In this document: in pieces, positions 56,339-64,000 of the stretch
Layout of the letters: each line of letters opens with the position of its first letter
Numbering within the stretch: position 1 is the first letter of the stretch
From: Paracoccus sediminilitoris
Lineage (GTDB): Bacteria > Pseudomonadota > Alphaproteobacteria > Rhodobacterales > Rhodobacteraceae
Assembly: GCF_003259195.1 (NCBI RefSeq)
Contig: NZ_QJPK01000006.1
Span: 124,001-188,000 of the forward strand
Length of the DNA stretch: 64,000 nt
Reading direction: 5' to 3'
Program-made: the position numbers and the translations under genes
Notes under the pieces: generated by a model
Database searches by the model: none
What the model was told of the DNA's origin: nothing
Seen by the model: the letters and a program-made list of their open reading frames with translations, nothing else

Positions 56339-57934
56339 TCAGACCATCATTTCCTTCGTAGCCGTCAGCTTGATGTCGGGATGATCGCGCCCGATGCGGT
56401 CGATGTCCCACTGCAGCCGCGTCAGATAGACAAGATCACCGTCATGGTCGTGCGCCAGATGGCCCTTGTTGCTTTCGGCAAAGGCATCCACCTTGGCCTT
56501 CGGACCCGCGACCCAACGGGCGCTGGTGAACTGCGACCCCTCGAAGCGGACGGGGATGCCGTATTCCAGTTCGATCCGGCTGGCCAGAACCTCGAACTGC
56601 AATGCACCCACGACGCCGACGATGAAGCCCGAGCCGATGGCGGGTTTGAACACCTTGGCGGCACCCTCCTCGGCGAATTGCATCAGCGCCTTTTCCAGGT
56701 GCTTGGCCTTCATCGGATCGGTCGCCCGCACCGATTGCAGCAGTTCCGGCGCAAAAGACGGAATGCCCGTGAAACGCAGCGCCTCGCCCTCGGTCAGGGC
56801 ATCGCCGATGCGCAGCTGGCCGTGGTTCGGGATGCCGATGATGTCGCCCGCCCAGGCCTCTTCGGCCAATTCACGGTCGGCGGCCAGGAACAGCACCGGG
56901 TTCGACACCGCCATCGGCTTCTTCGAGCGCACATGGGTCAGCTTCATGCCGCGTTCGAAATGCCCGGAGGCCAGGCGCACGAAGGCCACGCGGTCGCGGT
57001 GCTTGGGGTCCATGTTGGCCTGCACCTTGAACACGAAGCCGGTGACGCGGGTCTCCTCGGGGGCGATCTCGCGTTCGGCGCTGTTCTGGGGCTGGGGCGC
57101 GGGGCCGTAGGTGCTGATGCCCTTCATCAGCTCCTGCACGCCGAAGCTGTTGATTGCGCTGCCGAACCAGATGGGCGTCATGTGCCCTTCGAGGAACGAC
57201 TGCCGGTCGAAGGCGGGCAGCAGCTCGCGCGCCATCTCGATCTCCTCGCGCAGCTGCGCCAGAAGGTGCTCGGGCACATGGTCGGCCAGGCGCGGATCGT
57301 CCAGCCCGTCGATGGCGATGGATTGCGCGACCTTGTTGCGGTCGGCGCGGTCCATCAGCTCCAGCCGGTCGTGCAGCATGTCATAGCAGCCCAGGAACTC
57401 GCGCCCGACGCCGATGGGCCAGGATGCCGGGGCCACGTCTATGGCTAGGTTCTCCTGGATCTCGTCGATGATCTCGAAGGTGTCGCGGGATTCGCGGTCC
57501 ATCTTGTTGCAGAAGGTCAGGATCGGCAGGTCGCGCAGACGGCAGACCTCGAACAGCTTGCGGGTCTGCGATTCGACGCCCTTGGCGCCGTCGATGACCA
57601 TGATCGCCGCATCCACCGCCGTCAGCGTGCGGTAGGTATCCTCGGAAAAGTCGCTGTGACCGGGCGTATCGACCAGGTTGAAGCGATGTCCGTCAAAATC
57701 GAACGACATTGCCGAAGCCGAAACCGAGATCCCGCGATCCTGTTCCATCTTCATGAAGTCCGACCGCGTCCGCCGCGCCTCGCCCTTGGCCCGCACTTGG
57801 CCGGCCATCTGGATTGCGCCGCCATAAAGCAGGAATTTCTCGGTCAGCGTTGTCTTTCCGGCGTCGGGATGCGAGATGATCGCAAAGGTCCGGCGGCGGG
57901 AAATTTCGGGCGGAAGTTCGGCGCGATTGGTCAT
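56339..57934 (-). CDS. prfC: Peptide chain release factor 3
   Basis: The 531-residue translation GTPase removes RF1/RF2 from the ribosome after peptide release. G motifs are SHPDAGKTTLTE (G1), DTPGH (G3) and NKMDR (G4). It also has the RF3 EARRTRSDFMKMEQDRGISV and C-terminal domains of family length. The ATG follows an upstream in-frame Met that would add 12 residues of poor fit. Confidence 0.96.
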   Translation of the reverse strand: MTNRAELPPEISRRRTFAIISHPDAGKTTLTEKFLLYGGAIQMAGQVRAKGEARRTRSDFMKMEQDRGISVSASAMSFDFDGHRFNLVDTPGHSDFSEDTYRTLTAVDAAIMVIDGAKGVESQTRKLFEVCRLRDLPILTFCNKMDRESRDTFEIIDEIQENLAIDVAPASWPIGVGREFLGCYDMLHDRLELMDRADRNKVAQSIAIDGLDDPRLADHVPEHLLAQLREEIEMARELLPAFDRQSFLEGHMTPIWFGSAINSFGVQELMKGISTYGPAPQPQNSAEREIAPEETRVTGFVFKVQANMDPKHRDRVAFVRLASGHFERGMKLTHVRSKKPMAVSNPVLFLAADRELAEEAWAGDIIGIPNHGQLRIGDALTEGEALRFTGIPSFAPELLQSVRATDPMKAKHLEKALMQFAEEGAAKVFKPAIGSGFIVGVVGALQFEVLASRIELEYGIPVRFEGSQFTSARWVAGPKAKVDAFAESNKGHLAHDHDGDLVYLTRLQWDIDRIGRDHPDIKLTATKEMMV

Positions 57935-58076
57935 GATCGCGGCTTTATCCTGCCCGATCACGCATGGCAATCGCCGGAATGCGTGACCCGTAAGACAAGA
58001 TTTGAATTTTCCGCATCCCTTTGTTGAACCAGGACGGCCATGGCATGTTCACTGGCTTCAAATCGGAGAGCCTGCC

Positions 58077-59498
58077 ATGCATCAGACAGTCGAACACCTG
58101 GCCCATACGGTATCCACACGTGGCCTGGAATGGCTGCGCCAGAAGATCATGGATCTGCCCGAATTTTGCGGACCCGATCATCCCGATCTGCTTGCCCTGG
58201 CGACCGCAGCGCGCGTGGGGCCCATCCTTTCAGGCTTGCGTGGACGCCCCTCGCCGCTGGAGGTGATCGTCAGGCGGCGCGTCACCCCCGACATGATCCG
58301 GCAGGCCGCAAGGCATTGCGTACAGGGCGGACGCGACCCTGCGGCGTTGCAGATGTTTTTGGCGGGCATCTTCCTGACGCCGCAGGACCCGCTGTGGCAG
58401 CTGGCTGGCCGTACCCTTGCCCAAGACAAGAACGTCCCCCTGTCCAAGCGGCTGGCGCTTGATGTGGACCACCGCCTTCACGGCGTCGCCGAACGCGCGC
58501 TGACCCGCCCCATCAACCAGCTGACCAGCCAACAGGTGATGGCCTATGGTCGCCTCTTGGTTCAGGTCTTCGATTTCGGCAGGACGCGCCCGCGGCTGGC
58601 GGACAAACGCTCGATCACGCGAATGTACACCATCCTGACACAGATGGAGGAATGGGCGCTGGCGAACCGCTGCACCTGTTCGGTGGCACTGACCACATTC
58701 TGCCTGCAACTGGTCGACCCCGATCACGATGCCACCGATGCCGTGGTCGAACTGATGCAGTATCAGCGCGGCGACGGGTCCTTTCCCCATCGCCTCGGCT
58801 TCTCGACCGACCCGCAGGAACTGACTACCGGTATCATGCCGACCCTGGTGGCGATCCTGGCGATCCAGGGCGCGATCTATCGACGCTGGCGTGGGCGGGT
58901 CACCGGCCCGGTGCAGGCCCGACCGTTCCACGCGGCCGCGCGGACCTTGGCCGAATGCGCCCTGCGGCGGTTGTCCGATGACGCCCCGACATTGGAGCAA
59001 GCCGTCATCCTGGGCCGGGCGACCGGACGCGACCAGATCGCCGCGCTTGGCGTTTCCCATTGGGTGCTGTCACCGGCGCAATCGGTCCGGCTTGCCGCGT
59101 TGTGCTTTCGCGACCCCATTTCGGCACGGCATGTGCGCAGCCGGATCAGGTTGAATGACGTGCCCGAACTGAACGATGTCGGTCAGGCCGAACTGAACTG
59201 GCTGCAGGGCAGGCCCATCGTCATCAGCGACCCGCTGCCCCCCGCGCTGCTGGCCTTGTGGGCTCGCGCGGCCACCGCCAATGATGATGCGACCTTCATG
59301 CATTGCACGCGTCTGGCCTCGCATTTTCACATGCGGCCCCTGCCCCGCGCCATTCATGCCATGTCCGACCGGCTGGCCAGCAGCGCCATTGCCGACAGCG
59401 ACGACGCCCCGCTTGGACGGGTGATGAGCCATATTCACCATCTGACCCTGATGGCGCAGATCTTCGAACCCGCCGATCGGATGGAGGCCGCCGCCTAG
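58077..59498 (+). CDS. Unknown 473-residue protein with terpenoid-cyclase-like repeats
   Basis: The product is mostly helical with no signal or membrane segment. A stretch [19 protein letters not shown] (about residues 225-245) resembles the QW-type or lanthionine-cyclase-like repeat (Q-x3-DGSFG) of alpha-toroid enzymes. The rest shows no motif I recognise. Cys pairs near CTCS and scattered His residues are present. It starts at the ATG after GGAG; frames upstream exist but look unlikely. It diverges from prfC and converges with fhs, overlapping it by four bases. Function unknown. Confidence 0.72.
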   Translation: MHQTVEHLAHTVSTRGLEWLRQKIMDLPEFCGPDHPDLLALATAARVGPILSGLRGRPSPLEVIVRRRVTPDMIRQAARHCVQGGRDPAALQMFLAGIFLTPQDPLWQLAGRTLAQDKNVPLSKRLALDVDHRLHGVAERALTRPINQLTSQQVMAYGRLLVQVFDFGRTRPRLADKRSITRMYTILTQMEEWALANRCTCSVALTTFCLQLVDPDHDATDAVVELMQYQRGDGSFPHRLGFSTDPQELTTGIMPTLVAILAIQGAIYRRWRGRVTGPVQARPFHAAARTLAECALRRLSDDAPTLEQAVILGRATGRDQIAALGVSHWVLSPAQSVRLAALCFRDPISARHVRSRIRLNDVPELNDVGQAELNWLQGRPIVISDPLPPALLALWARAATANDDATFMHCTRLASHFHMRPLPRAIHAMSDRLASSAIADSDDAPLGRVMSHIHHLTLMAQIFEPADRMEAAA

Positions 59499-61165
59499 AA
59501 CAGGCCTTCGACATGGCCCTCGGGGTCAAGCCCGATCACCTCGGCCGCCGGGTGGCGCGGTAGGCCTGGCATGGTCATCACTTGGCCGCAGATGGCGACG
59601 ATGAAGCCTGCGCCGGCGTTCAGCCGCACCTCTCGAACGGGGATGACATGGCCTTCGGGTGCCCCCCGCAACTCGGGATCGGTCGAAAAACTGTACTGGG
59701 TCTTGGCAATGCAGATCGGCATATGGCCATGCCCCGCGTCCTGCCAAGCTTGCAGTTGTTCGCGGACCCCCGGCCCCGCCTCGGCGTGGTCGGCATGGTG
59801 GATTCTGGTGCAGATCGTCTGGATCTTGTCCCATAAGGGCATCTCATCGGGATAGAGGGTCGTGAAACCACGACTGCCCTCATCGACCATCCGGACCACG
59901 GCATGCGCCAGATCCTCGGCCCCTGCCCCACCTTCGGCCCAATGGCGGGCAACGATGGCATCCACGCCGCGCGCCGCGCAATAATCCTGCAAGGCGGCGA
60001 TCTCGGCCTGGCTGTCCCCGGCGAAATGGTTCAGCGCCACGATGACCGGCACGCCGAAGCTGCGCAGATTGTCGATATGGCGCCCCAGATTGGCGCAGCC
60101 GCGCGTCACGGCACCGACATCCTCGGTGCCCAAGTCTGATTTCGCGACGCCGCCATTCATCTTCAACGCCCGCACCGTCGCGACCAGCACCACCACCGAG
60201 GGCGCCAGCCCCGCAAGGCGGCATTTGATGTTCATGAACTTCTCGGCGCCCAGATCGGCCCCGAAGCCGGCTTCGGTCACGACGTAATCCGACATCCGCA
60301 GCGCGGCCTTGGTCGCGATGACGCTGTTGCAGCCATGGGCGATATTGGCAAAGGGGCCGCCATGCACCAGAGCAGGGTTGTTTTCCAAGGTCTGCACAAG
60401 GTTCGGCTGCAATGCATCCTTTAGCAGGACTGTCATCGCGCCATCCGCCTTCAGATCACCCGCCGTCACGGGGTTGCGGTCGTCGTTATAGGCCACGACG
60501 ATGCGCCCCAGACGATCCTGCAGATCCTCCAGATCGCGTGCCAGGCACAGGATCGCCATGACCTCGGACGCGACGGTGATGTCGAAACCCGTCTGGCGGG
60601 AATAACCGTTCATCGGGCCGCCCAGCCCCACGACCGTATCGCGAAGCGCCCGGTCGTTCATGTCCACCACCCGCCGCCACGTGATGCGGCGCGTGTCGAT
60701 CCGCAAGTCGTTGCCCCAATAGACATGATTGTCGATCATCGCCGCCAGCAGGTTATGCGCCGAGGTGATGGCATGGAAATCGCCGGTGAAATGGAGGTTC
60801 ATGTCCTCCATCGGGACGATCTGGGCATAACCGCCACCCGCGGCCCCACCCTTCATGCCGAAATTCGGACCCAGGCTGGCCTCGCGGATGCAGATCGTCG
60901 CGCGCTTGCCGATCCGGTTCAGCGCATCGCCCAAGCCCACGGTGGTCGTGGTCTTGCCCTCGCCCGCCGGGGTCGGGTTGATGGCGGTGACCAGGATCAG
61001 CCTGCCCTGGTCACGTCCCTCCAGCGTCTTGATGGCCTCGTGGGAGATCTTGGCCTTGTCGTGGCCATAGGGCAGGATCTGCCGCTCGCTCAGCGCCAGC
61101 TTGGCTGCGATCTGGGCGATGGGACGCTTGACCGCAGCGCGGGCGATGTGAAGATCAGTCGTCAT
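59495..61165 (-). CDS. fhs: Formate-tetrahydrofolate ligase
   Basis: The 556-residue enzyme makes 10-formyl-tetrahydrofolate from formate, ATP and THF, feeding purine and methionyl-tRNA formylation. It has [20 protein letters not shown] (ATP loop), [21 protein letters not shown] and NVYWGN-type substrate segments (here [12 protein letters not shown]), and [17 protein letters not shown]. Length fits the family. It is followed on the same strand by no close gene and overlaps the plus-strand unknown gene. Confidence 0.97.
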   Translation of the reverse strand: MTTDLHIARAAVKRPIAQIAAKLALSERQILPYGHDKAKISHEAIKTLEGRDQGRLILVTAINPTPAGEGKTTTTVGLGDALNRIGKRATICIREASLGPNFGMKGGAAGGGYAQIVPMEDMNLHFTGDFHAITSAHNLLAAMIDNHVYWGNDLRIDTRRITWRRVVDMNDRALRDTVVGLGGPMNGYSRQTGFDITVASEVMAILCLARDLEDLQDRLGRIVVAYNDDRNPVTAGDLKADGAMTVLLKDALQPNLVQTLENNPALVHGGPFANIAHGCNSVIATKAALRMSDYVVTEAGFGADLGAEKFMNIKCRLAGLAPSVVVLVATVRALKMNGGVAKSDLGTEDVGAVTRGCANLGRHIDNLRSFGVPVIVALNHFAGDSQAEIAALQDYCAARGVDAIVARHWAEGGAGAEDLAHAVVRMVDEGSRGFTTLYPDEMPLWDKIQTICTRIHHADHAEAGPGVREQLQAWQDAGHGHMPICIAKTQYSFSTDPELRGAPEGHVIPVREVRLNAGAGFIVAICGQVMTMPGLPRHPAAEVIGLDPEGHVEGLF

Positions 61166-61201
61166 CTGGCTGATATTTCCGTTCTTTTTCTGAAACCGCG
61201 C

Positions 61202-61627
61202 CTAGCGGACGACCATGACCGATACGGGCGAATGGCGGACCACGGCATTCGCATCCCGGCTGACCAGGATGCTGCGCAATTCATCGGGCTGATGGCTGGC
61301 CATCACGATCAGGTCTGCCTGATACTTGCGCGCCGATTTCAGGATGGTTTCTGCGACATGGCCGTGGCCGACATGGGTGCGGATCCGCGAAGGATCGTCG
61401 AATTGCGCATCGGCAAAGGCGTCCAGCGCCTCTTTCATGGCCTGAAGGACGCGGGTCTCATAGCCCTTGGGCAGAAACGTCGCCACCATCGAGCTGCCGA
61501 AATCATGAACAACCCCCAGCAGGTGGATCGTCCCCTGATCCCCTGCCAGCCGCTTGGCGACCGGCAGGGCCTTTTCCCAGCTTTCTGGGTGCTGCAGATC
61601 GATAGGCAGCAGGATGTTGTCATGCAT
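61202..61627 (-). CDS. Universal stress protein (ATP loop degenerate)
   Basis: The 141-residue Usp-fold protein opens MHDNILLPIDLQH and ends HSPVSVMVVR. The ATP-binding loop G-x2-G-x9-GS is changed: IVMASHQPDELRS and LVSRDA replace each Gly (Ala, Gln and Ser-Arg). It may not bind ATP. It overlaps the stop of the TRAP permease gene by eight bases, so it is cotranscribed. In Halomonas, TeaD is a TRAP-associated Usp that controls the transporter; a similar role here is inference. Confidence 0.9.
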   Translation of the reverse strand: MHDNILLPIDLQHPESWEKALPVAKRLAGDQGTIHLLGVVHDFGSSMVATFLPKGYETRVLQAMKEALDAFADAQFDDPSRIRTHVGHGHVAETILKSARKYQADLIVMASHQPDELRSILVSRDANAVVRHSPVSVMVVR

Positions 61628-64000
61628 GGGCGTGATCCTTTCGCGGGGACGGGTCGGACGGCAGACGTCGCCGCTGCGCCCAGACCACCAGCATCAACAG
61701 CAGGAAGGCCGGAATATAGATCCAGTATTTCGACGGTGCCTCGACCGGCGCATTGACCGACAGGATGGTCTGGTCCCAATCCAGGCCGGCCTCTTGGGCG
61801 GGGCTGTCGAAGGCGACGTTGTCGATGACGACGCGGTCGCCGTCGGTCAGCAATTCGATCCCGGCGGCCTCCAGGCGGTCCTGCCCGGTTTCGCCTTCCG
61901 GCACCGGCAGCAGGGCCACGAATTCGACCGGGCTGCCGATCTCGTTCAGGCCCGAGATGCGCAGGCGCAGACCTTCACCGACTTCGCTGTTCTCCAGTGC
62001 CTGCACGAATTCCGTCGCCGGGCGTTCCTGATAGGAAGGGAAGGCATATTCCCAGAAGAAGCCGGGCCGGAAGATGGTGAAGGCGACCAGCAGCAGCATC
62101 GCGGATTCCCAGATGCGGTTGCGCGCCAGGAACCAGCCCTGCGTGGCCGCCGCAAACAGCAGCATGGCGACCGTCGCCGTCACGAAGACGAAGACGCCGT
62201 GGATGAAGTCCACGTTGATCAGCAGCAGATCGGTGTTGAAGATGAACAGGAACGGCAGGGCCGCCGTCCGCAGGCTGTAGAAGAAGGCGATGACACCCGT
62301 GCGGATCGGATCGCCGCCCGACACCGCCGCGGCCGCAAAGGACGCCAGCCCGACCGGCGGGGTCACATCGGCCATGATGCCGAAATAGAAGACGAACAGA
62401 TGCACCGCGATCAGCGGCACGATCAGCCCGTTCTGCTGGCCAAGCGTCACGATGACCGGCGCCAGCAGCGCCGAGACGACGATATAGTTCGCCGTCGTCG
62501 GCAGACCCATCCCCAGGATCAGCGACAGGACCGCCGTCAGCCCCAGGATGGCCAGCAGGTTGCCGCCCGACAGGACCTCGACCACATCGGCCAGCGCCGA
62601 TCCGACGCCAGTCTGGCTTACGGCACCCACGATGATGCCGGCGGTCGCCGTGGCGATGCCGATGCCGATCATGTTGCGCGCGCCCGAGATCATACCGTCG
62701 ACCAGGTCGTTGACCCCTGCACGGATGGCATGGCCGGTCGTCGAGTTGCCGGTCCGGTCGCTGCCGCGCAGCATCACCATCAACGGACGCTGCGTGACCA
62801 GGATGAAGATCATGTAGGCCGTGGCCCAGAAGGCCGACAGGCCCGGCGATAGGCGGTCGACCATCAGCGCCCAGACCAGAACCACGACCGGCAGGATGAA
62901 GTGCAGGCCCGACCGCACCGTCGGTCCCGGCAGGGGCAGTTCGGTCACCGGCTCGTTCGGGTCATCGATCTCCAGCGGTTCCTCGCGCGAGGCGATCCAC
63001 AAAAGGCCGACATAAGCCGCCGTCAGCAGCGAAAAGACCACATAGGGCGACGCCTCGCCAAAGGCGGGACGGATCCAGCCCATGCCGTAATAGACCGCGA
63101 TCGACAGCGCGCAGATGCCCGCGATGATGAAGGCGGCGGTCAGCAGGCGGCGCAGGATCGGCGGCGGGGTATAGGACCGCGGCAGACCCTCCATCCCGGC
63201 CTTCATGGCCTCAAGATGGACGATATAGACCAGGGCGATATAGCTGATCGTGGCGGGCAGGAAGGCGTGCCGCACCACATCGAAATAGGGAATGCCGACA
63301 TATTCGACCATCAGGAAGGCCGCGGCCCCCATGACGGGCGGCATGATCTGGCCATTGACGGATGATGCGACCTCGACCGCGCCCGCCTTTTCGGAACTGA
63401 AGCCCACCTTCTTCATCAGCGGGATCGTGAAAGTGCCGGTGGTGACCACGTTGGCGATGGACGACCCCGAGATCAGGCCGGTCATCGCGCTGCTGACCAC
63501 GGCCGCCTTGGCCGGTCCGCCCCGCATGTGGCCCATCAGCGAAAAAGCCACCTGGATGAAGTAGTTGCCAGCCCCTGCCTTGTCCAGCAGCGCGCCGAAC
63601 AGCACGAAGAGGAAGACAAAGCTGGTGGACACGCCCAAGGCGATGCCGAAGACGCCCTCGGTGGTGATCCACTGGTGGTTGGCGACCTCGGTCAGGGAAT
63701 TGCCCCGATGCGCGATGATCGAGGGCATGTAGGGCCCAAGGAAGGTATAGACCAGAAAGACAGTTGCGACGATCATCAGCGCCGGCCCCAGGCTGCGGCG
63801 TGTGGCCTCCAGCAGCAGCAGGATGCCGACGACGGCGACCATCAGGTCGGGCGTGATCGGCGCGCCGACGCGGCGGCCCAGTTCATCGCTGTAGACGAAG
63901 ACATACATCGTCACCACGACCGACAGGATCGCCAGCACCCATTCCCACCAGGGAATGCGCGCCTTGGGGCTGCCCATCAGGACCGCCGCGACAATGCCGG
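61620..64000 (-). CDS. TRAP transporter fused permease (TAXI type, DUF3394 tail), 5' end outside window
   Basis: The frame runs past the right edge, so the N-terminus is missing; 793 codons are inside the window. It has the DctM-type large permease core with FGIALGVSTSFVFLFVLFG, GLISGSSIANVVTTGTFTIP and LILGMGLPTTANYIVVSALL, with the smaller DctQ-like part fused at the N-terminus. After about residue 640 comes a soluble tail (DUF3394, PDZ-like with DSPAQEAGLDWD) and a last helix. The TAXI group imports organic acids such as glutamate using an ion gradient. A substrate-binding gene would be expected outside the window. Confidence 0.93.
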   Translation of the reverse strand, partial: GIVAAVLMGSPKARIPWWEWVLAILSVVVTMYVFVYSDELGRRVGAPITPDLMVAVVGILLLLEATRRSLGPALMIVATVFLVYTFLGPYMPSIIAHRGNSLTEVANHQWITTEGVFGIALGVSTSFVFLFVLFGALLDKAGAGNYFIQVAFSLMGHMRGGPAKAAVVSSAMTGLISGSSIANVVTTGTFTIPLMKKVGFSSEKAGAVEVASSVNGQIMPPVMGAAAFLMVEYVGIPYFDVVRHAFLPATISYIALVYIVHLEAMKAGMEGLPRSYTPPPILRRLLTAAFIIAGICALSIAVYYGMGWIRPAFGEASPYVVFSLLTAAYVGLLWIASREEPLEIDDPNEPVTELPLPGPTVRSGLHFILPVVVLVWALMVDRLSPGLSAFWATAYMIFILVTQRPLMVMLRGSDRTGNSTTGHAIRAGVNDLVDGMISGARNMIGIGIATATAGIIVGAVSQTGVGSALADVVEVLSGGNLLAILGLTAVLSLILGMGLPTTANYIVVSALLAPVIVTLGQQNGLIVPLIAVHLFVFYFGIMADVTPPVGLASFAAAAVSGGDPIRTGVIAFFYSLRTAALPFLFIFNTDLLLINVDFIHGVFVFVTATVAMLLFAAATQGWFLARNRIWESAMLLLVAFTIFRPGFFWEYAFPSYQERPATEFVQALENSEVGEGLRLRISGLNEIGSPVEFVALLPVPEGETGQDRLEAAGIELLTDGDRVVIDNVAFDSPAQEAGLDWDQTILSVNAPVEAPSKYWIYIPAFLLLMLVVWAQRRRLPSDPSPRKDHAHA

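Overview
The window is a 64 kb stretch of ordinary chromosome from a GC-rich alphaproteobacterium. The gene set (GapR/DUF2312, ThyX, a PhnP-like MBL hydrolase after TatD, a TAXI-type TRAP permease with a DUF3394 tail, HWE-type kinase) and the tight ATGA-type gene overlaps fit the Rhodobacterales, and a Paracoccus-like organism is my best guess. I see no insertion sequence, prophage, CRISPR array or rRNA; there is one tRNA (Thr, TGT).

Layout. 0-8 kb: a YmdB-type phosphoesterase (runs off the left edge), a cold-shock protein with a long leader, tRNA-Thr, an orphan Fe(III)-type permease, a sulfotransferase-like unknown, GapR, Dtd, an RhlE-like helicase with a structured leader, and a Bcr/CflA exporter. 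8-14 kb: tdk, then a tightly packed run dac-tmk-holB-tatD-MBL-AEC. 14-19 kb: a PotADBC-type polyamine ABC importer on the minus strand. 19-22.6 kb: a DbpA-type helicase diverging from a chromate transporter. 22.6-27 kb: a TPP riboswitch followed by thiD-thiO-thiS-thiG-thiE-thiF. 27-29.6 kb: metNIQ. 29.8-35.5 kb: three overlapping signalling genes (multi-receiver hybrid kinase, CheR, REC-PAS-HWE-REC). 35.7-41.8 kb: cytochrome b561, then a four-gene overlapping envelope operon (CDP-alcohol phosphotransferase, LtaS-like phosphatase-superfamily enzyme, LPG-synthase-like membrane protein, GT4 glycosyltransferase) and a VOC/FAH pair. 41.8-42.2 kb: decayed remnants of pstA and pstB. 42.4-48 kb: thyX, gloA, a MarR regulator, sdhE with an XRE regulator, an aspartate aminotransferase, a host-attachment-family protein, a 25-residue membrane protein and a 3-hydroxybutyrate dehydrogenase with a candidate small RNA upstream. 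48-54.6 kb: YejA-like peptide-binding protein, entericidin-like lipoprotein, CsbD-like protein, a short BCCT-like transporter, a CDF transporter, xth, an unknown periplasmic protein and an IscA-type protein. 54.6-64 kb: dgt, an OsmC protein, prfC, an unknown 473-residue protein, fhs, a universal stress protein and a TRAP permease that runs off the right edge.

How they work together. The window mixes housekeeping nucleotide and cofactor metabolism (tmk, tdk, thyX, dgt; TPP-controlled thiamine genes; fhs feeding one-carbon units) with nutrient import (polyamine, methionine, peptide, TRAP) and stress adaptation (csp, two DEAD-box helicases, OsmC, Usp, entericidin, CsbD). The least explained parts are the four-gene envelope operon, the three-gene signalling cluster, the 473-residue protein at 58 kb, the candidate sRNA near 47.9 kb and the fossil pst operon, which marks an old rearrangement point. 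All function calls come from reading motifs by eye; no database search was run.
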